Made by a program: the position numbers and the translations under genes. This document shows, in pieces, positions 1 through 8,571 of a stretch of 64,000 nt of DNA. Location of the stretch: positions 62,001 through 126,000 of the forward strand of contig CAMUPF010000001.1 in the NCBI GenBank assembly GCA_947090755.1. Reading direction: 5' to 3'. The DNA comes from an uncultured Candidatus Melainabacteria bacterium. Its GTDB lineage: Bacteria > Cyanobacteriota > Vampirovibrionia > Gastranaerophilales > Gastranaerophilaceae. The notes under the pieces were generated by a model. The model had not been told where the DNA came from. It made no database searches and was given only the letters and a program-made list of their open reading frames with translations. The stretch's first letter is position 1. Each line of letters begins with the position of its first letter.

Positions 1-1
1 A

Positions 2-481
2 GTATCCTATCCGCTTCACTTAGGAGTGACGGAGGCCGGAACATTAAAAGCCGGCCTTGTTAAGTCTTCTGTTGGAATCGGAACGCTTCTGGCGGAAGGA
101 ATCGGCGATACAATCAGGGTTTCGCTTACGGAAAAGCCGGTAGAAGAAGTCTATGCAGGTTTTGAAATCCTTAAATCGTTAGGCCTAAGGCAAAAAGGCG
201 TTAATTTTGTATCCTGTCCGACCTGCGGCAGAACGCAAATTGATTTGATTTCACTGGCTAAAAAGGTTGAAGAACGTTTTAAAAATCTTGATAAACCGTT
301 AACAATAGCGGTAATGGGCTGCGCTGTTAACGGCCCCGGAGAAGCCCGCGGCGCTGATTTCGGAATCGCCGGCGGTGTCGGTGAGGGATTGGTTTTCCGT
401 AAAGGCGAAATTATTGCGAAGGTGCCCGAAGACCAATTGCTTGATAAATTAGAAGAGATTATAAAAATCTCATCTGTTTAG
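2..481 (+). CDS. ispG: 4-hydroxy-3-methylbut-2-enyl diphosphate synthase, 3' part
   Basis: Only the last 159 codons are present; the reading frame is open to the left edge. IspG (GcpE) reduces methylerythritol cyclodiphosphate to HMBPP in the MEP isoprenoid pathway, using a [4Fe-4S] cluster in the cytoplasm. The visible part contains YPLHLGVTEAG at the edge, then CPTCGR and, about 37 residues later, CAVNGPGEA. These carry the three cluster cysteines and the conserved glutamate of the family. The C-terminus is the normal length. The prenyl-chain synthase at 59353 would use products of this pathway. An internal GTG at 26 is not the start because the family sequence continues upstream of it. Confidence 0.96.
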   Translation, partial: VSYPLHLGVTEAGTLKAGLVKSSVGIGTLLAEGIGDTIRVSLTEKPVEEVYAGFEILKSLGLRQKGVNFVSCPTCGRTQIDLISLAKKVEERFKNLDKPLTIAVMGCAVNGPGEARGADFGIAGGVGEGLVFRKGEIIAKVPEDQLLDKLEEIIKISSV

Positions 482-575
482 TTCATGACAGTTTTATATT
501 AAGTTTTTATAATAAACTTGTACTATCAAAGGTTTATAAATATAATTTTAAAATAAGTTGTAGGAGCATTAAAAA

Positions 576-887
576 ATGAAGAACAGAATTTTATTTACGA
601 TGTTGGCGTTATCAGTGGCAATTCCGTCATATGCATATATTTCCGGCAGTGATACTTACTCCAGTGATTTCCTGAAGATGAACGGATATTCTGAAACTAC
701 AATAAAAATGGTTAGACATGAACGAAATAAAGCCGCAGGTATACCTAACGAAACGTCAAGAAAAGTTATTAAAAATAAATTTTTAAGAGTCCTGTATAAT
801 GCCTACTCTTACACTGATCCGGCGTGTGAAGGCAATACGTTCCTTAACCACGATATCAATATTGAACCTAGTGTTAACGACCTGTAA
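576..887 (+). CDS. Small exported protein of unknown function
   Basis: I do not recognise this 103-residue protein. It begins with a Sec signal peptide (basic MKNR, a hydrophobic core, then PSYA as the likely cleavage site near residue 20). The mature part is short and charged with one cysteine. A Shine-Dalgarno-like GTAGGAG lies at about 560-566. The stop codon is one base from the ATG of the next gene, so this is probably the first gene of a three-gene exported-protein operon (576-3391). Confidence 0.75.
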   Translation: MKNRILFTMLALSVAIPSYAYISGSDTYSSDFLKMNGYSETTIKMVRHERNKAAGIPNETSRKVIKNKFLRVLYNAYSYTDPACEGNTFLNHDINIEPSVNDL

Positions 888-888
888 T

Positions 889-1521
889 ATGTATTTTCGA
901 AAAATATTATTATTAATCATATTTTTATTAACTGCATCACCGGCTTTCTGTGCGAAGGCCGGTGGTGTTGAGTATCATGATTATTTATTTGATTACTCTA
1001 ATTTAGATGCAGGGCCGATTGCCGCAGAGGCAGAATCCTTGCTGGAACAGGCTCTTGTTGAAACTGATAAAAATGTTAAAAATGATTTACTCCATCGGGC
1101 AATGAAAAATTACTATATTCTGTTGAAAATTACTCCCGATGATGTTAATGTTCTGAATAAACGCGCTTTGATTTATGATTTACAGGATAAAAATTTACTT
1201 GCAAGATCATATTTTTCACGCTCGTTAAATATAGCGAAGGATAATCCCGAAACAAATTTTCTTGTAGGTGATTATTTTTATAAAAGGCGCGATTTTAAAA
1301 GGGCCTTGAAATATTATTCCGCCGCATATCAAAATGGTTATAACAACTATGATATAAACTTTAAACTTGCAGTGGTATATGAAAAACTGGGCGATTTGTG
1401 TAATGCAAAACGGTTTTATCAGGAGGCTTATTCATTAGACGGAACACAAAATTTTCTTATTGAAAAAATAGAAAATATTCCGGAGGAAAACGAGGAGTAT
1501 CACGGTACGATTAGGAGTTAG
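889..1521 (+). CDS. Exported TPR-repeat protein
   Basis: A 210-residue protein. I choose ATG 889, which gives a clean signal peptide (MYFRK, a hydrophobic stretch, cleavage near AFC/A at about residue 21). An in-frame ATG at 799 would lie inside the preceding gene and place about 30 hydrophilic residues before the signal. The mature part is built of tetratricopeptide-like helical repeats, visible as an NxLAxxxFxxxL/ALKYYxxAYQNG pattern with A-x3-G spacing. Such proteins usually scaffold envelope complexes. The partner here is likely the hydrolase-like protein that starts two bases after the stop, but that is inferred from operon position only. Confidence 0.8.
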   Translation: MYFRKILLLIIFLLTASPAFCAKAGGVEYHDYLFDYSNLDAGPIAAEAESLLEQALVETDKNVKNDLLHRAMKNYYILLKITPDDVNVLNKRALIYDLQDKNLLARSYFSRSLNIAKDNPETNFLVGDYFYKRRDFKRALKYYSAAYQNGYNNYDINFKLAVVYEKLGDLCNAKRFYQEAYSLDGTQNFLIEKIENIPEENEEYHGTIRS

Positions 1522-1522
1522 G

Positions 1523-3391
1523 ATGAAACGAATTTTATTGTTTTTTATCTGTTTAATAATAGGGATAGGTGCTTTTGCCGAAGATATAATTCAGGATGTG
1601 GCTTCGGGCGGTAAGGTTCCTGACGGTTATCTGCCTTATGTCGCGAAGAAAGATGAGGTAATCTATTCAAGTTCTCACTATAAAATCAACAAGTTTGACC
1701 CTACGGTTAAAACTAATATTGAAGGTGTTAACATGCCGGGTGCACGCGGTGCCAATCAACTCGTTATTTATACTCCGAATTGCGGGGAAACAACCGGTAC
1801 CAATGAATACGGGTATGAGGCCATTGTTGTGGGAAATACCGTTGTTGATTTGTCCGGTGCAAATTCCCCGATACCGCCGGAGGGTTTTGTCATAAGCGGG
1901 CACGGTAAGGCTAAAACATGGATTAATAACGCCGTAAAAATAGGAACAAAGGTATATGTGGATTTGGAAAATATGACTATCTATACCTATGTAACTAGCG
2001 AGAGTTATATTTTTCTGGCCGGCAAAAAGCTGGAAGAAACAGAACAGATGATTCAGTATTATTCTCAGAATAACCCGTCGTTTAACCCTAGATTTTCTAA
2101 TATGTATCTGGATGATGCGAGAAAGTACATAAAAAAAGCGAAAAAAAATCCGCAGGCAGTAAAGAAAAATGTTTCCCTTGCTATTGAAGCCTCAAATGAT
2201 GCTTTAAAAAATATAATTCCATATAAATCGAATGAAATGAAAGGGGTCTGGATTCGGCCTGTTGAGCGCAGTGCTTATGAAATAAGAAATTCTGTTAAAA
2301 AGCTTAAGCGTCTTGGTGTGAATACTGTTTTTCTTGAAACCTTCTACCACGGGAAAACTATCTATCCTAGTAAATTGATGGCAACTTACGGCTTTACCCC
2401 TCAGAATGAAAATTTTGTAGGGTTTGACCCGCTTGAAGTTTGGCGTGATGAATGCAAAAAGGAAAAAATTAAACTTCATATCTGGTTTGAAACCTTCTAC
2501 GTAGGCAATGATAACCCGAATGTTAACCCTCAGAGTATTCTGTTTTTAAACCCTTCGTGGAGTAACAAAAATAAGAAGGATTATGCCTCATTGAATCCTG
2601 TTAAAGTTTCGACAGAACATAACGGGTATTTCCTTGATCCGGTTAATCCTGAGGTAAGAAAGTTTTTACTTGATTTATTGGAAGAAATTATTGTAACATA
2701 CCGTCCTGACGGAATAAATCTGGACTATATTCGTTATCCGCAGGCTGTTTCAGAGATGAATGCGTGGGGGTATACAGAACTTGCGAGGGATTTGTTCAAG
2801 CAAGAATACGGCGTCGATCCTGTTGATTTAGGTCCTTCAGAGTACGCTGTTGCATGGGGAAATTTCCGCAGAAGTTATGTTACAGCCATGGTTAAATCCG
2901 TAAATTCATTATGTAAGAAGCACAAAGTTTATCTTTCTGCTGTAATTTTTCCTGACAGATTGGCTGCGTTTACTTCAAAACTTCAGGATTGGAAGGAATG
3001 GTCGCAAAACGGTTATATTGATGGCGTTACGCCATTATTCCTGACCTGTGATGCAAGAACGGCAAGTACTGCTATTAAAAAAGTTGCAAGTACGATTCAA
3101 CCGCGTACAGATCTTTATGCCGGATTATTCGTAACATTTATCGGCGGCAGTCCGGATGATTTAATAAGACAGATTCACGAATCAAGAAAATTAAATGTCG
3201 GAGGAGTTATCCTATTTGACTACGCGCATATTACAACGCGTTATACAGATGTTCTTGCAATGTTTTTCAGACCTAAAGATTCGTATAATAACAGTACTGT
3301 GACTGCAAATGCTCAAAATTCAGACAAAACGGACCGAAAATCAAAAAAAGAAAAGAAAAAGAAATTAAACTGGATATTTAGTTTTGATTAA
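1523..3391 (+). CDS. Exported GHL10-type glycoside hydrolase-like protein
   Basis: A 622-residue protein with a signal peptide (cleavage near AFAE, residue 20). Residues about 60-170 (NEYGYEAIVV, IPPEGFVISGHG) look like the edge of a phosphodiester-glycosidase (NAGPA)-type domain. From about residue 238 there is a TIM-barrel of the GHL10/DUF187 group: MKGVWIRP, VNTVFLETF, KLHIWFETF, GYFLDPVNPEVR and DGINLDYIRYP. In such barrels acidic residues at strand ends are catalytic, and the family is thought to cleave envelope glycans. The lysine-rich C-terminal tail is unusual. Translation is probably coupled: ATG 1523 follows the previous stop by one base and the ribosome site (TTAGGAG) lies inside the previous gene. 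The substrate is unknown. Confidence 0.85.
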   Translation: MKRILLFFICLIIGIGAFAEDIIQDVASGGKVPDGYLPYVAKKDEVIYSSSHYKINKFDPTVKTNIEGVNMPGARGANQLVIYTPNCGETTGTNEYGYEAIVVGNTVVDLSGANSPIPPEGFVISGHGKAKTWINNAVKIGTKVYVDLENMTIYTYVTSESYIFLAGKKLEETEQMIQYYSQNNPSFNPRFSNMYLDDARKYIKKAKKNPQAVKKNVSLAIEASNDALKNIIPYKSNEMKGVWIRPVERSAYEIRNSVKKLKRLGVNTVFLETFYHGKTIYPSKLMATYGFTPQNENFVGFDPLEVWRDECKKEKIKLHIWFETFYVGNDNPNVNPQSILFLNPSWSNKNKKDYASLNPVKVSTEHNGYFLDPVNPEVRKFLLDLLEEIIVTYRPDGINLDYIRYPQAVSEMNAWGYTELARDLFKQEYGVDPVDLGPSEYAVAWGNFRRSYVTAMVKSVNSLCKKHKVYLSAVIFPDRLAAFTSKLQDWKEWSQNGYIDGVTPLFLTCDARTASTAIKKVASTIQPRTDLYAGLFVTFIGGSPDDLIRQIHESRKLNVGGVILFDYAHITTRYTDVLAMFFRPKDSYNNSTVTANAQNSDKTDRKSKKEKKKKLNWIFSFD

Positions 3392-3397
3392 GGAAAC

Positions 3398-3425
3398 GGC
3401 GCGCGGGTTTTACCGCGCGCCTTCC
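3398..3425 (+). terminator. Rho-independent terminator after the GHL10 operon
   Basis: A nine-base-pair GC-only stem (GGCGCGCGG at 3398-3406, CCGCGCGCC at 3413-3421) with a six-base loop, seven bases after the stop codon. It sits between convergent genes and could serve both strands, although the T-run is poor. Confidence 0.85.
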
Positions 3426-3430
3426 TATTT

Positions 3431-4039
3431 TTAGTAGCCGGAAGCTGCCATTTGTAAGAAATCTAAAATATTTGAATTTATTCCCTGTCTTGCAGATGAA
3501 AGCTGATTCAGGTAATTGTATCGGTAATTCATTTCCTGATCATAAAGTTCTGCCTGTTTTGCAAGAATGTTTTCGGTAAGATTTTCGATAGCGCTTGTGC
3601 GGTTTTGTTCTATACTGTTAAGATTGTCCATAAATACGGAGTTGTCCAGATTCCCAAATCTGGAGGCAATATCATTCCTTAAATTTCTGAACATTGGTGT
3701 ATATGTACTGTTAATATTTTTTATGCCTTGATTAGTATAGGCCTTGACCTGATTTTGAATGCTTTTTTGAACGTCATCAGAAAAAACATTAATATTCTGT
3801 AAACCCTTTAGAAGATTCTGATTTGCATAATTTAAAATATTTTGCTCATCATCGGAAAGGTTAAAATTTGTAGTGACTTTTCCTCCTTTAACCTTTGATT
3901 TTACTACTTCATTACCATTAATTGAAAAACTCTTACTTTTTGGCAATTGGGCTAAAACGTTAGAAGCTCCACCCATAAGTGAGCCAAGCAAAGAACTGCC
4001 GGCTGAAGCGATTCCTAACGCAGCTTCAACATTAAACAT
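3431..4039 (-). CDS. Unknown protein with Ala/Gly-rich N-terminus and coiled-coil body
   Basis: A 202-residue protein I do not recognise. Residues 1-30 are a small-residue hydrophobic stretch (ALGIASAGSSLLGSLMGGAS) without a basic n-region. The rest is predicted helical, rich in Asn, Gln and Ser, with long spacing of Leu and Ile typical of coiled coil. The ribosome site GAGGAT precedes the ATG by six bases. The look (glycine-zipper start, Asn/Gln-rich helices, no cysteine) recalls internal or tail structural proteins of phages, but no other phage gene is nearby, so this is only a guess. Confidence 0.6.
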   Translation of the reverse strand: MFNVEAALGIASAGSSLLGSLMGGASNVLAQLPKSKSFSINGNEVVKSKVKGGKVTTNFNLSDDEQNILNYANQNLLKGLQNINVFSDDVQKSIQNQVKAYTNQGIKNINSTYTPMFRNLRNDIASRFGNLDNSVFMDNLNSIEQNRTSAIENLTENILAKQAELYDQEMNYRYNYLNQLSSARQGINSNILDFLQMAASGY

Positions 4040-4208
4040 AATATATCCTCATTTCTTTTCACAACGAGGACAAAATAATAAAACAAGTGAGTTTAGTATA
4101 GCATATAATCCGGTTTTTGTCTAGTATTAATTTTTTATTCATATATTGTAAACACTACTTTACAGAATACAGTTTTTTGTATTAGAATGTTATTGAGGGC
4201 AATAGTCT

Positions 4209-4850
4209 ATGAATAATTATGAAAATTTTGATAATATGGAAACAAACTCCAGAAAATCCGCGTTAATTCAGGAGCGTGTTAATCTGGTGTCCTCACATAT
4301 GTATAAGCAATTTCTTGATTATAGTCACGCTACAGTGAATACTAATAAAATTTTTGCCAATATGAGCGATAATCTGGTTGCTATTGTTGAAACACTGAAA
4401 GAAGGATTTTCTTCACGCGGCGTTACGACGCAGAATATTTATGTTGATACCGATCCGCAAAAATCCGTTATTATCGTTAATATCCTCTGGCACAAGATGA
4501 GTTTTACCACTCGTTGTAATTTCCAGCCTCAGGCTTTGTATCGTGAAGTCGGCCCGCATATTTTCTCCGGACGTATTATGGCGATTAAGGGAAATTATAA
4601 CGATATTATGAAAGGCGTAACCGACCATGATGAGGAAATGGCGCGACTTTTAGAAAACGAAATTGCGTCATTATTTATCCCCGCAGAAGTCAATCAAAAC
4701 GCTATTATGAAAATAAGACATTTATCCAGCAGAGATTTTCTGCTAAATATGGTTGACGCACCGCGTGAGTTTGCCCTGAAAGTTGTAGAAACGATTTGCG
4801 GCGGCGGTTTGTACCACGAAGAAGGCGCCAGAAAAAGTTTCAATCTTTAA
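4209..4850 (+). CDS. Unknown cytoplasmic protein
   Basis: A 213-residue soluble protein with no signal, membrane segment or family motif that I recognise. It starts with a hydrophilic Asn/Glu-rich stretch. A central segment (QKSVIIVNILWHKMSFTTR) could be beta-sheet, and the C-terminal third is helical. The ribosome site GAGGG lies at about 4195-4199. A 55-base gap separates it from the next gene, so they may be cotranscribed. The 169-base region upstream (4040-4208) carries the divergent start of the 3431-4039 gene and shows no other feature. Confidence 0.65.
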   Translation: MNNYENFDNMETNSRKSALIQERVNLVSSHMYKQFLDYSHATVNTNKIFANMSDNLVAIVETLKEGFSSRGVTTQNIYVDTDPQKSVIIVNILWHKMSFTTRCNFQPQALYREVGPHIFSGRIMAIKGNYNDIMKGVTDHDEEMARLLENEIASLFIPAEVNQNAIMKIRHLSSRDFLLNMVDAPREFALKVVETICGGGLYHEEGARKSFNL

Positions 4851-4905
4851 TCTTTGACTTTTAAATGTTTATCACTAAAATATTATTAGAAGGTTGTTAT
4901 ATATT

Positions 4906-5160
4906 ATGAAATTATTAGAAAAATTAAGGGAATTCGAAAACCAGTATGTGTTTGTAAAATGGGCATTGGGGGCTGAGTACGGAAAACTGCTTTCAGTTGG
5001 TGACGATTTTATTGAACTTGCAATTATTGATGTTGATACAATGGAATACCGTGAAACATTGATGATTGTATCATCTTTATTGTTAGAAATTTCTATCGGC
5101 GGAGCGGATGTCGCAAGGATTATCGCGGAAGTTTCTTCACGCATGAGTCTGCACGAATAG
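4906..5160 (+). CDS. Small conserved-looking cytoplasmic protein
   Basis: An 84-residue protein. ATG 4906 is preferred over an in-frame TTG at 4894 because AGAAGG at 4888-4893 is 12 bases before the ATG but abuts the TTG. The alternating hydrophobic pattern (YVFVKWALGAEYGKLLSVG, FIELAIIDVD, LLLEISIGG) suggests a small beta-barrel similar in size to SH3 or LSm folds. The function is not recognised. It could be cotranscribed with the gene ending at 4850. Confidence 0.65.
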   Translation: MKLLEKLREFENQYVFVKWALGAEYGKLLSVGDDFIELAIIDVDTMEYRETLMIVSSLLLEISIGGADVARIIAEVSSRMSLHE

Positions 5161-5202
5161 TATTCAATTGTTAATATTTATTGTAATTTCAACCCTTTTC
5201 TC

Positions 5203-5230
5203 TTGTATTTAAAATTTGAGTATATATAAT
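5203..5230 (+). promoter_or_regulatory. Candidate sigma-70 promoter of pgi
   Basis: TTGTAT (5203-5208), a 16-base spacer and TATAAT (5225-5230), about 47 bases before the pgi start. The ribosome site is AGAAAGGG at 5258-5265. A 12-base imperfect inverted repeat (ACCCTTTTCTCTT at 5192-5204 and a matching AAGAGAAAGGGT at 5255-5266) brackets the promoter. Confidence 0.5.
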
Positions 5231-5276
5231 TTATTTGTAACGTATTAATTAAGAAAAGAGAAAGGGTATCTGAAAT

Positions 5277-6665
5277 ATGATTACATTAAATTACAAAAAT
5301 GCAGATGCAATGGTAATCGGTGCTGAAAACGGCCTGAATATCGAAAAAGAATTTTCTAACTATAAAGATTCTATTGCTAACATTATTACTAATTTGAATC
5401 AGAGAAAAGACAAACCGGGCCAATGGCTTCAATGGATGAACCTCGGTTATAACGAAGAAACTATCTGGTACGTAAAAGAATTTGCATCACAAATTAAAGG
5501 CAAGTTTGAAAACATTCTCGTATTGGGTATCGGCGGCTCTGCTCTTGGCGGTATCGCTGTTACAGAAGCATTGTTGAAACCGTTCTGGAACCTTTTAACT
5601 CCTGAACAAAGAAATAATTACCCTAGAATTTTCTTCCTTGATAATATCGACCCTGATACTATCAACGGCCTGTTACAAGTTTTAGATTTGAAAAAAACTT
5701 TAGTTAACGTTATTACAAAATCAGGCTCTACCGCTGAAACGATGTCACAATTTATGATTGTTAAAAACATCCTGGAAAAAGAATTGGGCGCTGATTACAG
5801 AAATAATATCGTTGCTACAACTGATAAGAAAACCGGTATTTTAAGACAAATCTCAGAACAAGAAGGTTACAAAACTTTCGTTGTTCCTGATGACGTTGGT
5901 GGACGTTTTTCTGTATTTTCAGCAGTAGGTTTGTTGCCGTTTGCAATGTTAGGCCTTGATATTGACGCAATGGTTAACGGTATTAAAGATATGGATTTAG
6001 CATTGAAAAACACTAATATCCACGAAAATATCGCTGCTCAAAACGCATTGATTCACTTCTTGATGGATACTCAAAAAGGTAAAAATCTTTCAGTTATGAT
6101 GCCATATTCAAGCAGATTGAAATATGTTTCAGACTGGTATGTTCAATTGTGGGCTGAATCTTTGGGTAAAAACAAAGACAATGATGGTAAAGATGTTCAC
6201 GTTGGCCCTACACCAATTAAGGCATTGGGCGCAACTGACCAGCACTCTCAAATTCAACTTTACAACGAAGGCCCTAACGACAAGGTTATTAACTTTATCC
6301 GTGTTAAAGAATTTGATACAACTTTAGAAATTCCTAGTATTTTTGAATACACAGGAATCGGCTACTTAGGCGGAAAAACTATTAACCAGTTGATTAACGC
6401 TGAAGCAGATTCAACAAGAGTTGCGTTGTCTGATTATTCAAGACCAACCATTACAATTACTCTTGATAAAGTTGATGCGTATAACGTTGCTCAATTACTT
6501 TATATGTTGGAAGTTCAAACAGCAATCGCCGGTGAACTCTACAACATCAACACTTTCAACCAACCGGGGGTTGAACAGGCTAAAAATTACACGTATGCTC
6601 TTATGGGCCGCGCAGGTTATGAAGATTCTGCAAAAGCTCTTCAAGAAAAAATGGCTACAGTGTAA
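5277..6665 (+). CDS. pgi: Glucose-6-phosphate isomerase
   Basis: A 462-residue enzyme that interconverts glucose-6-phosphate and fructose-6-phosphate in glycolysis and gluconeogenesis in the cytoplasm. Recognisable parts are the sugar-phosphate-binding VLGIGGSALGG, the KSGSTAET loop, the DVGGRFSVFSAVGLLP block, the DQHSQIQLY histidine region and the C-terminal PGVEQAKNY with the active-site lysine. The length fits the shorter bacterial type (about 450). It has its own promoter and a strong terminator, so it is probably monocistronic. Together with pyruvate phosphate dikinase (40805) it points to sugar-based fermentation. Confidence 0.97.
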   Translation: MITLNYKNADAMVIGAENGLNIEKEFSNYKDSIANIITNLNQRKDKPGQWLQWMNLGYNEETIWYVKEFASQIKGKFENILVLGIGGSALGGIAVTEALLKPFWNLLTPEQRNNYPRIFFLDNIDPDTINGLLQVLDLKKTLVNVITKSGSTAETMSQFMIVKNILEKELGADYRNNIVATTDKKTGILRQISEQEGYKTFVVPDDVGGRFSVFSAVGLLPFAMLGLDIDAMVNGIKDMDLALKNTNIHENIAAQNALIHFLMDTQKGKNLSVMMPYSSRLKYVSDWYVQLWAESLGKNKDNDGKDVHVGPTPIKALGATDQHSQIQLYNEGPNDKVINFIRVKEFDTTLEIPSIFEYTGIGYLGGKTINQLINAEADSTRVALSDYSRPTITITLDKVDAYNVAQLLYMLEVQTAIAGELYNINTFNQPGVEQAKNYTYALMGRAGYEDSAKALQEKMATV

Positions 6666-6685
6666 CACATAATGCTAAATATTTT

Positions 6686-6721
6686 AAAGGCAATAAGATA
6701 ATTATCTTATTGCCTTTTTGT
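6686..6721 (+). terminator. Terminator of pgi
   Basis: A perfect 32-base palindrome (AAAGGCAATAAGATAA at 6686-6701 followed by its reverse complement at 6702-6717) leading into a T-run, 20 bases after the pgi stop. Confidence 0.9.
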
Positions 6722-6744
6722 ATTTTATTCATTAAAATAACATT

Positions 6745-7254
6745 ATGAGATTGCTTTTATGTTTTATATTACTATTTTTCACGATTTTGTCACCACATAG
6801 TGTCGTAGCTAATGATTCTGTTGTGCTTAAAACCGGAATATCTTTAGATGAAATGGTGCCCGATGCCTTGTTTGGAACTTGGCGTGTTAAATCAGATATG
6901 TTGGAAACAAATTCTAAAGGAACTTTTAAACAAAATAACGTGGATTTGTGGAACATTTCTAAGTCTAATTCCGTCATAACATTAGATAATCCGTTTTCAG
7001 GAGCAAAAGCTTCAATATCAATCAGAGAAGTTGAGGATAATAAAATTGTTTTTGAAAAAGAAGGGCGTTATGACAACAAAATATTGAGTGATACAGTAGA
7101 ATTATATCTTGATAGGGATAAATTTAAAGGCACGAATTATTTAAAGTTAACAACAGTTTCGGATGTTGACGGGCGAATAATGGAGGTTCAAACCGCAAAG
7201 TATTCACTAATCGGTGACAAAGTGTCAGGGTATAATGTGTTGATTGAGGAGTAA
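6745..7254 (+). CDS. Exported protein of unknown function
   Basis: A 169-residue protein with a signal peptide (MRLLLC, a long hydrophobic core, cleavage near VVA/ND at about residue 23). The mature part is acidic and predicted to be beta-rich (VITLDNPF, ISIREVEDNKIVF, ELYLDRDKF, YLKLTTVSDVDG), resembling lipocalin-like exported proteins in pattern only. No Shine-Dalgarno sequence is visible; a TAAAAT box lies six bases before the ATG, so a leaderless start is possible. The GAGGAG ribosome site of trxB lies at its 3' end, so the two genes are probably one operon. Confidence 0.75.
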   Translation: MRLLLCFILLFFTILSPHSVVANDSVVLKTGISLDEMVPDALFGTWRVKSDMLETNSKGTFKQNNVDLWNISKSNSVITLDNPFSGAKASISIREVEDNKIVFEKEGRYDNKILSDTVELYLDRDKFKGTNYLKLTTVSDVDGRIMEVQTAKYSLIGDKVSGYNVLIEE

Positions 7255-7257
7255 AAT

Positions 7258-8199
7258 ATGAATAAATATTTTGATACAGTGATTTTAGGCGGCGGGCCGG
7301 CGGGCCTTTCTGCTGCGATTTATTCGTGCCGCGGCGCTTGCAGTACTGCTATTGTGGATACCTGCGTGCTTGGCGGTCAACCGACTAATTATCTGGAACT
7401 TGAAAATTATCCGGGGTTCGCTAAAATTGGCGGTTTTGAATTGATGGAAAAATTCGAGCAGCATGCTGATATGTTTGGCGTCCAACAGTTGGTTATGCAG
7501 GAAATTGAATATATTGATTTGAAATCTACACCTAAAATTATTAAGACTAAAGAGCATACGATTGAAGCCAAAACCGTTATTATTGCGACTGGTGCGAAGC
7601 CGACAAAGTTAAATGTCGCGGGTGAAGAGGAGTTTATCGGGCGCGGTGTAAGTTATTGTGCAGTATGCGACGCAGCATTTTATAAAGATAAGGTTGTTTC
7701 AGTTGTTGGCGGCGGTAATTCGGCGCTTGAGGAAGCAAATTATCTTACAAAATTTGCTAAAAAAGTCTACTTGATTCACCGTCGTGACAGCTTTAGGGCC
7801 GACAAAATAGTTCAGGAAAGAGTCCTTTCTAACCCTAAAATTGAACTAATTAGTGACACTATTGTTGAAAAGATTATTGGTAAAGACCTTGTTAACGGAT
7901 TGATGCTGAAAAATGTTAAAACCGAAGCGATTTCTGTCCTGCCGGTTGATGGAATCTTCCCGTATATTGGCATTACACCAAATGTTGAACATATTTCGGG
8001 TCAATTGAACCAGGACGCTAACGGCTTTATTCTAACCGATGAAACAATGCAAACGTCACTAACCGGTGTCTTTGCGGTGGGAGATGTTAGAAAAACTCCG
8101 TTACGACAAGTTATAACTGCTGCCGCTGATGGTGCAGTCGGGGCTGTTTACGCCGCAAAATACCTCGAAACCCTTTCGCAGGTTCCTCAGCAGGTTTAA
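7258..8199 (+). CDS. trxB: Thioredoxin-disulfide reductase
   Basis: A 313-residue FAD/NADPH enzyme that keeps thioredoxin reduced in the cytoplasm. Visible are the FAD-binding GGGPAGLSAAIY near the N-terminus, the redox-active pair C134-A-V-C137, the NADPH-binding GGGNSALEEA and the second FAD motif GVFAVGDVR. The length is standard (about 310-320). It starts three bases after the preceding stop. Its 3' end overlaps the convergent gene at 8196 by four bases. Confidence 0.97.
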   Translation: MNKYFDTVILGGGPAGLSAAIYSCRGACSTAIVDTCVLGGQPTNYLELENYPGFAKIGGFELMEKFEQHADMFGVQQLVMQEIEYIDLKSTPKIIKTKEHTIEAKTVIIATGAKPTKLNVAGEEEFIGRGVSYCAVCDAAFYKDKVVSVVGGGNSALEEANYLTKFAKKVYLIHRRDSFRADKIVQERVLSNPKIELISDTIVEKIIGKDLVNGLMLKNVKTEAISVLPVDGIFPYIGITPNVEHISGQLNQDANGFILTDETMQTSLTGVFAVGDVRKTPLRQVITAAADGAVGAVYAAKYLETLSQVPQQV

Positions 8200-8432
8200 T
8201 TTTTTTTTCTTAAAACCAGTTCATAGTTTAAAACTTCAGCAATTTCTTCAAGTTCGCTTACACGGATTGTCTTGCGGTTGAATTTATTGTAGAGGTTTCT
8301 TACTCCATCGGCTTTGTTAAAAATTGCATTAATTGTGATTTTTAGCAAAGTCATATTTATGCCTTCTTTTTTTGCAACGGTTTTAATTTGTTTCAATAAA
8401 TCTTTTGAGTTTAATAAAATTTCGTCTTCCAT
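8196..8432 (-). CDS. Small HTH-like (Xre-type) DNA-binding protein
   Basis: A 78-residue protein, taken from ATG 8432. An in-frame ATG at 8471 would add 13 residues; neither start has a clear ribosome site. The sequence pattern of helix, turn, helix followed by LYNKFNRKTIRVSELEEIAEVLNYEL matches the last helices of Xre/Cro-type repressors, in which the SELEEIAEVL helix follows the recognition helix. The recognition region itself is unusual (INAIFNKADGVRNLYNKF). It could be a small transcription regulator. It lies convergent to trxB and has no toxin partner. Confidence 0.7.
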   Translation of the reverse strand: MEDEILLNSKDLLKQIKTVAKKEGINMTLLKITINAIFNKADGVRNLYNKFNRKTIRVSELEEIAEVLNYELVLRKKN

Positions 8433-8571
8433 AGGGTTAAATTTAGCATAATTAGTGTAATTTGTCAACAAAGTGTCATTATATAGTGAATTGTAAAATG
8501 TTTGTAAATAATTTGAAATAGTGGAAATATATAATATTATTAAGTCATTATCAGGTAAAATAGAGGATAGT

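Noticed and set aside
4875-5144. Antisense open frame opposite the small 4906 gene
   Set aside because: No ribosome site and Ser/Ile-rich nonsense composition; the plus-strand frame is better supported.
5192-5266. Imperfect inverted repeat bracketing the pgi promoter as a riboswitch or attenuator
   Set aside because: The left arm lies upstream of the likely transcription start, so it cannot form in the mRNA; it is AT/pyrimidine-rich and imperfect.
8196-8432. Toxin-antitoxin or phage repressor locus around the small HTH protein
   Set aside because: It stands alone between trxB and rimO with no partner or other phage gene.
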